Positions 42,870 through 51,853 are shown, numbered from the stretch's first letter. The stretch: DNA of 64,000 nucleotides from Nocardioides panaciterrulae (GCF_013409645.1 NZ_JACCBG010000001.1:1240001-1304000); one strand, 5' to 3'. Numbers and translations are program-made. Notes: generated from the letters alone by a model not told the origin.

Positions 42870-43700
42870 ATGGGCGTCCTGCTCGTCGTGCTGCTGGTCC
42901 TGGTCGCGCTCGTCGTCGCGGGCGCGGCGTCGAGCTTCCGGGTGGTCAAGCAGGTCGAGCGCGGGGTCGTGTTCCGGCTGGGCCGCGCCCAGCAGCAGGT
43001 GAGGCGGCCGGGTCCCACGCTGCTGGTGCCGTTCGCGGACCGGATGCGGCGGGTCAACATGCAGGTCGTGACCATGCCGGTCCCCGCCCAGGACGGCATC
43101 ACCTGCGACAACGTGACGGTCCGGGTCGACGCGGTCGTCTACTTCAGAGTGACCGACCCGGTCCGCGCGGTCGTCGAGGTGCAGGACTACCAGTACGCGA
43201 TCTCCCAGGTGGCCCAGACCTCGCTCCGCTCCATCATCGGCAAGAGCCAGCTCGACGACCTGTTGTCCAACCGGGAGCGCCTCAACCAGGGCCTCGAGGT
43301 GATGCTCGACAGCCCCGCCGCGCCCTGGGGGATCGAGATCGACCGGGTCGAGATCAAGGACGTGGCGCTGCCCGAGTCGATGAAGCGGTCGATGTCGCGC
43401 CAGGCCGAGGCGGAGCGGGAGCGCCGGTCCCGGGTGATCACCGCCGACGGCGAGTTCCAGGCGTCGAAGAAGCTGTCGGAGGCGGCGGCGGCGATGACCG
43501 CCACCCCGGGCGCCCTGCAGCTGCGCCTGATGCAGACGATGGTCGAGGTCGCGGCCGAGCGGAACTCGACGCTGGTGCTGCCGTTCCCGGTCGAGCTGCT
43601 GCGTTACTTCGAGGCGGCGGCGCACGCCGCCGACCCGGCCGTGCCCCGGGCCGGCATCCCGGACCCGGCGCCCGACCCCGGACCCCTGCCGCCGGCCTGA
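42870..43700 (+). CDS. SPFH/slipin (stomatin-like) membrane protein
   Basis: A 276-residue slipin with an N-terminal membrane segment (GVLLVVLLVLVALVVAGAAS) and an SPFH domain: VVKQVERGVVFRLGRAQQQV, PFADRMRRVNMQVVTMPVPA, VRVDAVVYFRVTDPVRAVVE, TSLRSIIGKSQLDDLLSNRE and IEIKDVALPESMKRSMSRQA. The C-terminal tail is Pro/Asp-rich. No NfeD partner gene is adjacent. It probably organises membrane microdomains or scaffolds proteases. GGAGG precedes the ATG. Confidence 0.9.
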   Translation: MGVLLVVLLVLVALVVAGAASSFRVVKQVERGVVFRLGRAQQQVRRPGPTLLVPFADRMRRVNMQVVTMPVPAQDGITCDNVTVRVDAVVYFRVTDPVRAVVEVQDYQYAISQVAQTSLRSIIGKSQLDDLLSNRERLNQGLEVMLDSPAAPWGIEIDRVEIKDVALPESMKRSMSRQAEAERERRSRVITADGEFQASKKLSEAAAAMTATPGALQLRLMQTMVEVAAERNSTLVLPFPVELLRYFEAAAHAADPAVPRAGIPDPAPDPGPLPPA

Positions 43701-43748
43701 GGCTCGCCGAGGAGCGACCCGGGTGGGCGGGATGGAAGGATGCGGTGC

Positions 43749-44282
43749 GTGACGATCATCGCGGCGGCGGACGGTTCAGCGCTCGGCAACCCGGGGCCCG
43801 CAGGGTGGGCGTGGTTCGTCGACGACGGCTGCTGGGCGAGCGGTGGCTGGGCGCACGGCACGAACAACAAGGCCGAGCTGACCGCCCTCCTCGACCTGCT
43901 GCAGCAGACCGCCCACCTCGCCGAGGACCTCCTCGTCTACTGCGACAGCACCTATGTCATCAACTCGGTCACCAAGTGGATGGCCGGGTGGAAGCGCCGC
44001 GGGTGGCGCAAGGGCGACGGCCAGCCGGTGCTCAACGTGGAGATCATGCAGGCGCTGGACGCGGCGATGACCGGTCGCCGCGTCGAGCTGAAGTGGGTGA
44101 AGGGACACTCCGGGCACCCGCTGAACGAGGCGGCCGACCGCCTGGCCAATGCCGCCGCCGCGTCCTGGAAGCAGCGCATCACCCCCGACGCCGGGCCGGG
44201 CTTCGCGGGCGCTGTGACGAGCCATCCCGAGGAGCGGTCCGTCCCGGTGTGGGAGGACCTGGACCTCTTCAGCGGTCAGTGA
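43749..44282 (+). CDS. rnhA: ribonuclease HI
   Basis: A 177-residue RNase H with the full catalytic set: Asp in IIAAADGSALGNPGPAGWAW, Glu in GTNNKAELTALLDLL, Asp in LVYCDSTYVINSVTKW and Asp in HPLNEAADRLANAAA; the KWVKGHSGHP segment precedes the last. It removes RNA from RNA/DNA hybrids. GTG 43749 is preferred because GGAAGGA lies eight bases before it, while ATG 43740 is too close. Its C-terminal 30 residues go beyond the minimal fold. The 3' end overlaps the convergent DHFR-like gene by 14 bp. Confidence 0.93.
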   Translation: MTIIAAADGSALGNPGPAGWAWFVDDGCWASGGWAHGTNNKAELTALLDLLQQTAHLAEDLLVYCDSTYVINSVTKWMAGWKRRGWRKGDGQPVLNVEIMQALDAAMTGRRVELKWVKGHSGHPLNEAADRLANAAAASWKQRITPDAGPGFAGAVTSHPEERSVPVWEDLDLFSGQ

Positions 44283-44916
44283 CCGGGCCGGCGCGACGGA
44301 CGCGGTAGCGCACGTGCGTGGCCCAGCGGGAGTGCTCGGCCTCGAGGGGTTCGAGCGCGACGTCGGCGGGGCCGTCGAAGATCCGTTCCCCGGAGCCGAG
44401 CAGCACCGGGGCGATGTCGAGGGTGAGCTCGTCGAGCTCGCCGCTCGCCAGCCCCTGCCGGACGGCCGAGGCCCCGCCGGCGATGTCGACGTCGCCGCCG
44501 CCCGCCTCCCGGGCCAGCGCCAGCGCCGCGGCGAACCCGTCGGTGACGAAGTGGAACGTCGTGCCGCCCGCCATCTGGATCGGCTCGTGTGCGTGGTGGG
44601 TCAGCACGAACACCGGGGCGTGGTACGGCGGCTCCTCGCCCCACCAGCCGCGCCAGTCACCGCCGTGCTCGCGGGCCCAGGAGGTCCACGGCCCGCGCAC
44701 CGGACCGAACATGTTGCGGCCCATGACGTAGGCGCCGCGCGGCCGCAACAGGCGTGCCGTCCACCGCGCGTCGACCTCGTGGCCGGGCAGGTCGGCGTCG
44801 AAGTGCCACTGGTGCAGCAACATCCCGCCACGACCGAGCGGGTCGTCCCGGCTCTGGTCGGGGCCGGCGACGAAGCCGTCGAGGGAGATCGAGACATGCG
44901 CGGTCGTGAGGCTCAT
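44269..44916 (-). CDS. dihydrofolate reductase-like protein (RibD C-terminal fold)
   Basis: A 215-residue RibD_C/DHFR-like protein: AHVSISLDGFVAGPDQSRDD, LLRPRGAYVMGRNMFGPVRG, PVFVLTHHAHEPIQMAGGTT, GGGDVDIAGGASAVRQGLAS and ELTLDIAPVLLGSGERIF. It is unlike the one at 30550 in detail and belongs to the longer subgroup with the MGRNMF motif. Probably an NADPH-dependent reductase; substrate unknown. Confidence 0.88.
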   Translation of the reverse strand: MSLTTAHVSISLDGFVAGPDQSRDDPLGRGGMLLHQWHFDADLPGHEVDARWTARLLRPRGAYVMGRNMFGPVRGPWTSWAREHGGDWRGWWGEEPPYHAPVFVLTHHAHEPIQMAGGTTFHFVTDGFAAALALAREAGGGDVDIAGGASAVRQGLASGELDELTLDIAPVLLGSGERIFDGPADVALEPLEAEHSRWATHVRYRVRRAGPVTDR

Positions 44917-45074
44917 GTCGCTTCGACCCGGTTGGCGCCCCGAACTCATCGCACCGCCGCACAACTCTCGACAGGTGGGGACACCGGTGGGGCCCGGCCG
45001 TGCTGGCGCCGGCGTCCGTGGGCCGCGTGAGCGGCCCTCGGGAAGGATCGGGCGGCATGATTGTTGGAGAAGGC

Positions 45075-46094
45075 ATGAAGAAGATCGGGTTCCTCTCGTT
45101 CGGCCATTGGTCGCCGTCGCCGCACTCGCAGACGCGTTCGGCGTCCGATGCGCTGCTGCAGTCGATCGACCTCGCCGTCGCCGCCGAGGAGATCGGCGTC
45201 GACGGGGCGTACTTCCGGGTGCACCATTTCGCGCGCCAGCTCGCCTCGCCGTTCCCGCTCCTGGCCGCGGTCGGTGCGCGCACCAGCCGGATCGAGATCG
45301 GGACCGGCGTCATCGACATGCGCTACGAGAACCCGCTCTACATGACCGAGGACGCCGGGTCCGCGGACCTGATCGCCGGCGGCCGGCTCCAGCTCGGCAT
45401 CAGCCGCGGGTCACCGGAACAGGTGGTCGACGGCTTCCGCCACTTCGGCTACGTGCCGGCCGAGGGCTCCGACCACGCCGCCCTGGCCCGCGACCACGCG
45501 GCGCTGTTCCTGCGGCTGCTCGAGGGGGAGGGGTTCGCCGAGCCCAACCCACGCCCGATGTTCCCCAACCCGCCGGGGCTGCTGCGGCTGGAGCCGCACT
45601 CACCCGGGCTGCGTGAGCGGATCTGGTGGGGAGCGGGCACCCGGGCGACCGCCGAGTGGACCGCGCAGCAGGGCATGAACCTGATGAGCTCCACGCTGCT
45701 CACCGAGGACACGGGCGTGCCGTTCCACCAGCTGCAGGCCGAGCAGATCCAGCGGTTCCGGGACGCGTGGAAGGAGGCCGGTCACGCCCGCGAGCCGCGG
45801 GTCTCGGTCAGCCGCAGCATCTTCCCGATCCTCAGCGACGCCGACCGCGCCTACTTCGGGCACGACACCCACAGCCAGGACCAGGTCGGCCGGCTCGAGG
45901 GCGGCCTCGCCCGCTTCGGCAAGTCCTACGCCGGGGAGCCCGACCGGCTGGTCGCGGAGCTGGCCGAGGACGAGGCCGTGGCCGCGGCCGACACCCTGCT
46001 CCTGACGATCCCGAACCAGCTCGGGGTCGACTACAACGTCCACGTCCTCGACAGCGTGCTGCGCCACCTCGCCCCGGAGCTCGGCTGGCGCTGA
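45075..46094 (+). CDS. LLM-class flavin-dependent oxidoreductase
   Basis: A 339-residue luciferase-like monooxygenase: MKKIGFLSFGHWSPSPHSQT, AVAAEEIGVDGAYFRVHHFA, TSRIEIGTGVIDMRYENPLY, AGGRLQLGISRGSPEQVVDG and RERIWWGAGTRATAEWTAQQ. Such enzymes use reduced FMN or F420. The ATG at 45075 lies after GGAGAAGG; ATG 45057 six codons upstream, after GGAAGG, is an alternative. Standing alone, it gives no pathway context. Confidence 0.9.
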   Translation: MKKIGFLSFGHWSPSPHSQTRSASDALLQSIDLAVAAEEIGVDGAYFRVHHFARQLASPFPLLAAVGARTSRIEIGTGVIDMRYENPLYMTEDAGSADLIAGGRLQLGISRGSPEQVVDGFRHFGYVPAEGSDHAALARDHAALFLRLLEGEGFAEPNPRPMFPNPPGLLRLEPHSPGLRERIWWGAGTRATAEWTAQQGMNLMSSTLLTEDTGVPFHQLQAEQIQRFRDAWKEAGHAREPRVSVSRSIFPILSDADRAYFGHDTHSQDQVGRLEGGLARFGKSYAGEPDRLVAELAEDEAVAAADTLLLTIPNQLGVDYNVHVLDSVLRHLAPELGWR

Positions 46095-46133
46095 TCACCC
46101 GGCCGGGCCGCGTCAGGGCCGGGCCGGGCGGGG

Positions 46134-47363
46134 TCAGTCCGGGAGCGGTCCCAACGCGGCCGCGGCCGCCGGCGCCGCCGGCAGGCGGGGGAGCAGGGTG
46201 GCCTGGAAGGCGTGGTAGACGTCCGGCTTGCCCCGCCACACCGTGGCCGCGGGCCGGTTGGCCGGGTCGAGCTCGTGGTGCCAGCTGCCGTGCTCGAGGT
46301 CGACCAGGTGCTCCCGGGCGAACCGCCACCACTCGTCGTACCAGCGCCCGAAGCCGGGCTCGCCGGTGCGCCGGTGCAGCGCGGCCGCCGCAGCGATCGC
46401 CTCGGCGACCACCCAGTGCATCCGGGTGCGGACCACCGGGCGGCCCTCCCAGTCGACGGTGTAGACGAACCCCGGCCGCCCGTCGACCTGCCAGCCCACC
46501 CGCACGGCGGTGTCGAACAGCGCCCGCGCGTCCTCGAGCAGCCAGCCCGGCGCCCCGGCGACCGACGCCTCGAGCTGCACCAGCAGCCGTGACCACTCCA
46601 GGAGGTGGCCGGGGGTGCAGCCGTAGGGCCGGAACGGGTCGTCGCGGTGATCGGCGTTGTAGTCGGGAAGCGGCTGCCACTGCGCCGAGAAGTGCTCGGG
46701 CAGCAGGTAGCCGTGCGCCCGGGCGACCCCGTGCACCAGGTGCTCGGCGAGGCCGAGCGCGAGCCGGTGCCACTCGGCGTCCGGCTCGACGTCGCCCAGC
46801 ACGAGCAGCGCCTCCACCATGTGCATGCTGGCGTTCGCGCCCCGGTAGGACTCGCTCGCCGTGAACGCCTCGTCGTACTCCTCGACCACCCGGCCTCGCG
46901 CGTCCAGGAAGCGGGTGCGCAGCACGCCGGCGACGCCGTCGAGGAGGTCGCGTCCGCCGGGCACGCCGGCCGCCGTGGCGGAGCCGGCCGCGAGCGCCAC
47001 GAAGGCATGGGTGTAGGCGGTCTTGCGGGCATCCGCCGCGGCAGCGGCGTCGGGCCGCAGCGACTCGAACCAGCCGTCGTGCACCGGGTCGCGGTACGCC
47101 GTCAGCAGCGACCGCACCCCGTGCTCCGCCGTCTCCCGGGCACCGGGCACCCCGAGCTGGGCGCCGAGCGTGAACACGTAGGTCATCCGGGCCGCGATCC
47201 AGGTCGGGAGCGGCGATCCCGGGACCGGCGTGCCGCGCTCGTCGAGCCAGCCGAACCCGGCCGGTTCGAGCACCGAGCCTGCGGCGAACCCGAGCAGGCG
47301 GCGCCCCTCGGCGGCCAGGATCGCCTCGTCCTCGCGGCCCGTCCCGGCCGGCCGGCCGGTCAC
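46134..47363 (-). CDS. AGE-family (N-acylglucosamine 2-epimerase) sugar epimerase/isomerase
   Basis: A 409-residue (alpha/alpha)6-barrel enzyme: TWIAARMTYVFTLGAQLGVP, KTAYTHAFVALAAGSATAAG, YRGANASMHMVEALLVLGDV, GCTPGHLLEWSRLLVQLEAS, RTRMHWVVAEAIAAAAALHR and GSWHHELDPANRPAATVWRG. The histidines in these blocks are the acid/base pair. Sequence style fits the mannose/sulfoquinovose isomerase side of the family more than GlcNAc epimerases, but the substrate is open. GTG start overlaps the upstream thioesterase-like gene (GTGA). Confidence 0.87.
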   Translation of the reverse strand: MTGRPAGTGREDEAILAAEGRRLLGFAAGSVLEPAGFGWLDERGTPVPGSPLPTWIAARMTYVFTLGAQLGVPGARETAEHGVRSLLTAYRDPVHDGWFESLRPDAAAAADARKTAYTHAFVALAAGSATAAGVPGGRDLLDGVAGVLRTRFLDARGRVVEEYDEAFTASESYRGANASMHMVEALLVLGDVEPDAEWHRLALGLAEHLVHGVARAHGYLLPEHFSAQWQPLPDYNADHRDDPFRPYGCTPGHLLEWSRLLVQLEASVAGAPGWLLEDARALFDTAVRVGWQVDGRPGFVYTVDWEGRPVVRTRMHWVVAEAIAAAAALHRRTGEPGFGRWYDEWWRFAREHLVDLEHGSWHHELDPANRPAATVWRGKPDVYHAFQATLLPRLPAAPAAAAALGPLPD

Positions 47364-48148
47364 CCGGGCCCGTCCGTCCGGGCGCGCACGGTGAGCAGCT
47401 GCGCCAGCCGGCCCACCGGGCCGGTCTCGTCGTGGAGGACCGTCTCGGTGAGCCCCAGGCCCTGCGCTCCGAAGACGACCGCGGCGTCGAAGCCGACCCA
47501 GCGCCCGACCGGCTGGCGGTGCAGGTGCAGGGTCAGGTCGACGTTGGGGAACAGCCACTTCTGCGGCGACTCCCGCACCGAGAGCCCGTTGGCGGTGTCG
47601 ATCAGCCCGACCCAGCGGGCCAGGTCGCTGACCGGCTCCCCGGCCACGAGCTCGACCGGGCTGCGCACCCAGGCCAGCGCCCGGCCCGGCTCGGCGTCCG
47701 GCTCGCGTCGTACCTCCAGGGAGGCGATGTAGCCGCCGGGCCACACCGAGGTCATGTCCCACGGCGGCACCTGTGCCGGCGAGGGTGTCGCGACCGGCTC
47801 GCCTCCGGTGACGGCCGTGGTGTCCCCGGGGACCAGCCGCCACGCCCGCGCGATCGCCACGGTGCGCCCCGCCCGGGTGGCCCGCGCCTCGACCAGCGCG
47901 ATCGTGCGGCCGGGCCGGATCAGCTCGACGGCCACCTCGAACTCGTCGACCTCCACCACGCCGAGGATGTCGAGGGTGAGCCGGCCGAGCACCAGGCCGT
48001 CGTCGCCGACGGCGCGTTCGATCTCGTGCACCAACAGGCCGGTCATCGGCGCGATGTGCTGCTCGGTCTCCGACCAGGCGCCGCTGGTGTGCGGGGTCGC
48101 CCGGAAGCGGCTGCCGTCGAGCCGGAAGAAGTAGGCAGGGGACTGCAT
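47360..48148 (-). CDS. thioesterase-superfamily protein (double hot-dog)
   Basis: A 262-residue TesB-like acyl-CoA thioesterase: APMTGLLVHEIERAVGDDG, LVLGRLTLDILGVVEVDEFE, VELIRPGRTIALVEARATRA, and in the second half DLARWVGLIDTANGLSVRES and NVDLTLHLHRQPVGRWVGFD. The Asp and Thr/Gln in the second hot-dog half are in their usual region. It is coupled to the AGE-family gene; no metabolic link between the two is obvious. Confidence 0.83.
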   Translation of the reverse strand: MQSPAYFFRLDGSRFRATPHTSGAWSETEQHIAPMTGLLVHEIERAVGDDGLVLGRLTLDILGVVEVDEFEVAVELIRPGRTIALVEARATRAGRTVAIARAWRLVPGDTTAVTGGEPVATPSPAQVPPWDMTSVWPGGYIASLEVRREPDAEPGRALAWVRSPVELVAGEPVSDLARWVGLIDTANGLSVRESPQKWLFPNVDLTLHLHRQPVGRWVGFDAAVVFGAQGLGLTETVLHDETGPVGRLAQLLTVRARTDGPG

Positions 48149-48281
48149 GCGGTCAACCCTGCCGCACCGGCGCGTGGGGAGGTGTCGTCGGGGGCGTGAG
48201 GACTCCGGCGGCGTTTCTGCGCCCCGGGGCCGGCCCACGGCTCCTAGGCTGGGCCGCACCCGACCCGAAGGGGCAAGACCC

Positions 48282-48440
48282 GTGGCGACTCCCGACATGC
48301 AGTGCGACAACTGCGGCGCGACGATGCGGTGGGAGACCTCGCACTCGCGCTGCGACCGGTGCGGGCACATCCGCCCGTGTTGCGAGGGGGCGCCCGTGAC
48401 GGCGAGCTGCGTCGTGCCGCCGGCGGCCGCGACGCACTGA
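48282..48440 (+). CDS. 52-residue zinc-ribbon protein
   Basis: A small Cys-rich protein: MQCDNCGATMRWETSHSRCD followed by RCGHIRPCCEG. Two CxxC knuckles 16 residues apart form a rubredoxin-like zinc ribbon, and an extra CC follows. It begins at GTG 48282 after AAGGGG; an internal ATG 48297 would remove five residues. Function unknown. Confidence 0.65.
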   Translation: MATPDMQCDNCGATMRWETSHSRCDRCGHIRPCCEGAPVTASCVVPPAAATH

Positions 48441-48598
48441 GCGGTCTGCGGTCGGACCCGCCTGGCAGGTCGGATCGACCGCGAAGCGCCGGCGCAGGTG
48501 GCCCGGACCCAGGTTCGCCCGGACCCGGGTTCGGCCGGACGCCCCGCGAGCACCATGAGCTGCGCCGAGCTGCGCCGAGCCAGGCCTACGAGACCGGC

Positions 48599-49399
48599 CT
48601 ACGAGATGGGGCCGGTCTGGCCGTCCGCCTGACCGACCACGGTCCGGCTGCCGTCGGTGCCCACCACGAGCCCGGTGCGGCCCGGCCGGGAGCTGAGCCA
48701 GCCGGTGGCCTCCGGGCCGAGCGCGAACGCCGCGGTCGCGTCGAGGTCGGCGTCGGTGAGCGAGGCGGTGACCACGGTCACCGACGCGACACCGACCGGC
48801 ACCAGCCCGGTGCGCGCATCGACGATGTGCGTGCCCCGGTGGGTGAACCCCGAGGTCGCCACGCCGCCGTTGCGGACCGGGATCCGGGCGACCAGCCGCC
48901 TGGGGTCGGCGGGGTCCTCCACGCCGATCCGCCACGGCGGCCGCGCCGGGTCGGCGACCCGGCAGACCAGGTCACCCCCGGCGGACAGGCAGAAGTCGCC
49001 GGCCAGCGTCTCGAGCGCCCGGGCCGCCTGCTCCACCGCCCAGCCCTTGACGACGCCGTCGGTGTCGAGCACCGGGCGCCCCTCGGCGTCACGACGGCGT
49101 ACGTCGAAGGCGCCGCCGGACTCCACCCGGGTGCGCTCGGCGAGGGCGAGCACCTCCGCCACCTCGGGCGGGCACTCCTCCACGCCGATCTCGCCGCGGC
49201 CGAGCCGGGAGACGTACGACGCGGGCCGGTAGGTGCTGAACACGCGGTCCACGTCATGCAGCGTCGCGACCGCCTGCTGCCAGGCGTCGGCCAGCGCGGG
49301 GTCGTCGGCCGACCGACCGCGCACCGCGAGGCTGACCGGTATCCCCATCACGTGCTCGACCCGGCGCACCAGGGGCCGGGAGCCGGTCACCTCGGTCAC
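48599..49399 (-). CDS. apbE: FAD:protein FMN transferase
   Basis: A 266-residue ApbE-family flavin transferase that attaches FMN to Thr/Ser of partner proteins. Blocks: EHVMGIPVSLAVRG, DVDRVFSTYRPASYVSRLGR, GGAFDVRRRDAEGRPVLDTD, GVVKGWAVEQAARAL, CLSAGGDLVCRV, GGVATSGFTHRGTHIVDART and VVTASLTDADLDATAAFALG. The metal and flavin contacts in the last two blocks are present. It overlaps (GTGA) the FMN-binding gene, its probable target. Confidence 0.92.
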   Translation of the reverse strand: MTEVTGSRPLVRRVEHVMGIPVSLAVRGRSADDPALADAWQQAVATLHDVDRVFSTYRPASYVSRLGRGEIGVEECPPEVAEVLALAERTRVESGGAFDVRRRDAEGRPVLDTDGVVKGWAVEQAARALETLAGDFCLSAGGDLVCRVADPARPPWRIGVEDPADPRRLVARIPVRNGGVATSGFTHRGTHIVDARTGLVPVGVASVTVVTASLTDADLDATAAFALGPEATGWLSSRPGRTGLVVGTDGSRTVVGQADGQTGPIS

Positions 49400-49965
49400 G
49401 CGCCCACCTGGTCGAGCGCGCTCTGCAGCGACTGCAGGTAGCCGGTGCTGGTGTAGGTCGCGCCGCTGACCATGTCGATGTCGGCGCTCTGGGCCTCGGT
49501 GGTCTCCTGGATGAGGATCGGCAGGGCGTAGGCGTTGATCTCGTCGGATCGCGGGTTGCCGGTCGGGTGCTGCAGGACGCCGACCCGGGTGATCGTGCCG
49601 CCCCGCAGCGTGAGCTGCACCTGGACCGGGCCCCAGGCGGTCATCGCCACGCCGCCGGTGGCCTTGGTCGTGGTGGGGGTCGTGGAGGGTGCCCTGGTCG
49701 CGGAGCCGGAGCCGGAGCCGCCCGACCCCGAGCCGCCGCCCGAGCCGCCGCCGGAGCCGCCGCCCGTGCCGCCCGCGCCGCCGCCGGAGCCGCCGCCCGT
49801 GCCGCCCGCGCCGCCCGAGCTCGTCGTACCGGTCGAGCCGCTGCCGCCCGTCACGATCGACGTCGACGCGCCGGTGGCCAGCGTGGAGGAGGTGGAGGTG
49901 TGATAGCCGAAGAGCAGCACCACGAGGGAGGCGGTGGACAGGAACCACAGGACGATTCGCTTCAA
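49396..49965 (-). CDS. membrane-anchored FMN-binding domain protein
   Basis: A 189-residue extracytosolic flavoprotein. One N-terminal membrane segment (KRIVLWFLSTASLVVLLFGY) is followed by a Gly/Ser linker of about 45 residues with GGAGGTGGGSGGG repeats, and then an FMN_bind domain with the flavinylation motif DIDMVSGATYTSTGY (D-x-x-S-G-A-T), whose Thr would carry FMN. It starts at TTG 49965, the only codon that keeps the complete membrane segment, seven bases after the reductase stop. It sits between apbE and the membrane reductase. Confidence 0.88.
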   Translation of the reverse strand: MKRIVLWFLSTASLVVLLFGYHTSTSSTLATGASTSIVTGGSGSTGTTSSGGAGGTGGGSGGGAGGTGGGSGGGSGGGSGSGGSGSGSATRAPSTTPTTTKATGGVAMTAWGPVQVQLTLRGGTITRVGVLQHPTGNPRSDEINAYALPILIQETTEAQSADIDMVSGATYTSTGYLQSLQSALDQVGA

Positions 49966-49969
49966 GGGG

Positions 49970-51376
49970 TCACCACGCAAAGGTCTCGAGATGGATCTGG
50001 TCGGGGGAGAGGCCGGCCGCGAGCAGGTCCCGGCGGACCAGCTCGGTCCAGGCCGCCGGGCCGCACACGAACGCGTCGCGCTCGTGGATGTCGGGGACCC
50101 AGTAGCGCAGCGCGTCGAGGTCGGAGACCTCGCCGACGCCGTGCGGCAGCCACGAGTGGGGCCCGCGGCGGTGGCCGGGCAGGTACAGCACCCGCAGCCC
50201 GCGCTCGCGGGCCAGGTGCTCGAGCTCGTCGAAGAAGAGCGCCTCGGTGGTGTAGCGCTTGAGCAGCACGGCCTCGCCGGGCCGGTAGGCCAGCCCCTCG
50301 GCCAGGGCGCGCAGCGGGGTGATGCCGACGCCGGCACCGATCAGCGCGACCTTGTGCCGGGTGCGGGCGCGGGCGCCGAGCCGGCCGTACGGCCCCTCGA
50401 AGAGGACCCGGGTGCCCGGCCGCAGGCGGAAGCTCGCCGCGCTGCCGTCGCCGACCGCCTGCACGGTGATGCGCAGGCTGCGTCCGTCCGGGGCCGCGGA
50501 GAGGGAGTACGGGTTGGCGCGGGTCCAGCCGGGGCGGCCCAGGAAGCGGAAGCCGAGGAACTGGCCGGCCTCCACGGGCAGCCGGTCGAGGCGGTGCCCG
50601 GTGAGGTAGACCGAGGCGACGCCCGGCCCCTCGGCGACCACCGACGCCACCCGCAGCCGGTGCCGCAGGTTGCGCCAGCCGGGCAGCGCCACCCGCCACA
50701 CGAGCACGGCGGCCGCGGTGGCCCCCCACGCCGACCACCAGAAGAGCGACCGGGCGGGGGAGGACATCAGCTCCTTGCCGGTCCAGAGCTGGTGCGGCAG
50801 GGCCAGCCCGACGCCGAGGTAGGCGTAGAGGTGGAGCAGGTGCCAGGACTCGTAGCGCAGCCGCCGGCGCGCGAGCCGGACGCTGGTGGCCACCACCATC
50901 ACCAGGCAGCCGGTGCCGGCGACCGCGAGCAGCATGCCGGGGTAGTTGATGGTCAGGTCCCACGCGGTCGCAGGGGTCCCGGCCAGTCGGCCGCCGGCGT
51001 ACCCCCAGGTGATGGCGACCAGGTGGGCGAGCATCAGGTTGAACGAGGTGAAGCCGACCACCCGGTGGATCGCGGCCAGCCGGTCCTGGCCGAACGCGGA
51101 CTCCAGCACCGGGACCCGCGCCATCAGCAGGACCTGCGCGAGCAGCAGCACCGACGCCACCAGGCCGGTGATCCGGCCCACGGACGTGAGGCGGTCGGCC
51201 CGGCCGCCCAGGCCCTGCACCCCGCCGCCGGCGACCCACCAGTAGGTCACCAGCAGCAGCGCCAGCCACAGCAGGCTGCCGGCGGCGAGCCGGACGGTCG
51301 CGTCGCGCCGGGCCCGCAGGCCGGTGGGGACCGGCCGGGCCCGGGACGCGGTGGTGCCCGACACCACCGCCGTCAC
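49970..51376 (-). CDS. ferric-reductase-like membrane flavoprotein (NAD(P)H:flavin/heme oxidoreductase)
   Basis: A 468-residue protein. Residues 30-230 contain six hydrophobic segments with likely heme histidines in LAAIHRVVGFTSFNLMLAHL and ESWHLLHLYAYLGVGLALPH. Residues 240-468 are a ferredoxin-reductase module: RANPYSLSAAPDGRSLRIT, LFEGPYGRLGARARTRHKVA, LIGAGVGITPLRALAEGL and DAFVCGPAAWTELVRRDLLA. It should move electrons from cytosolic NAD(P)H through hemes to the outside, probably onto the FMN-binding protein. It starts at a GTG overlapping the frameshifted gene upstream. Confidence 0.9.
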   Translation of the reverse strand: MTAVVSGTTASRARPVPTGLRARRDATVRLAAGSLLWLALLLVTYWWVAGGGVQGLGGRADRLTSVGRITGLVASVLLLAQVLLMARVPVLESAFGQDRLAAIHRVVGFTSFNLMLAHLVAITWGYAGGRLAGTPATAWDLTINYPGMLLAVAGTGCLVMVVATSVRLARRRLRYESWHLLHLYAYLGVGLALPHQLWTGKELMSSPARSLFWWSAWGATAAAVLVWRVALPGWRNLRHRLRVASVVAEGPGVASVYLTGHRLDRLPVEAGQFLGFRFLGRPGWTRANPYSLSAAPDGRSLRITVQAVGDGSAASFRLRPGTRVLFEGPYGRLGARARTRHKVALIGAGVGITPLRALAEGLAYRPGEAVLLKRYTTEALFFDELEHLARERGLRVLYLPGHRRGPHSWLPHGVGEVSDLDALRYWVPDIHERDAFVCGPAAWTELVRRDLLAAGLSPDQIHLETFAW

Positions 51377-51695
51377 GTGTCGCTGCCCTCGCCGACGCCC
51401 GGCGCCTGCTGCTGGTCCTGACCCTCCTGCGGGCCTTGCTGCTGGGTCGGGTCCTGCCGGACCTGGGGCGAGAAGTCGCGCTGCCCGTCCTGGTGGACGT
51501 ACGCCGGGAGGCCGTCACCCTCGGGGGTCGCGGCCTCACCCAGAGGCCACCGAGTCCCGCCACCACCAGCGCGGCGGCGCCGCCGGCGAGCCAGCTGCGC
51601 AACGACGTACCGTGGCCCCTGCCGACACCGCGAGCCGGATCGCGCGGCGCCTCCGGAGGCAGCACCGGCGCCGGGCCGGACGTCGTGTCGTTCAT
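51373..51695 (-). pseudogene. small membrane protein gene with a −1 frameshift
   Basis: ATG 51695 after GGGAGAG opens a reading frame giving MNDTTSGPAPVLPPEAPRDP and one membrane segment SWLAGGAAALVVAGLGGLW. The frame then enters shadow sequence, while another frame continues sensibly as GEAATPEGDGLPAYVHQDGQ and a Gln-rich tail that ends in a GTGA overlap with the reductase gene. One extra G in the GGG run at 51539-51541 would restore a 107-residue protein. It may be a true mutation or a sequencing/assembly error. Confidence 0.7.
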
Positions 51696-51853
51696 GGTCT
51701 CTCCCAGGGTCTGTGTCTGAGGTAGACATTCGCGGGACGGACTTGGCGGACCATGAAGCCCGCCTGTGTGCCGGCTGTGAGAACCGCCCGGGGGACCCGC
51801 GGCGTGACCTTGGACCCTGAGACCACGCCCGGTCCGATGCGTCCACTGAAGAG

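Noticed and set aside
48441..48598. Short direct repeats (GGACCC..GGTTCG and GAGCTGCGCC) before apbE stop
   Set aside because: Two imperfect copies each, no consistent period and no dyad; noted as low-complexity intergenic DNA only.
51539..51541. Programmed −1 ribosomal frameshift
   Set aside because: There is no X-XXY-YYZ slippery heptamer; a missing G in a short G run is a simpler explanation.
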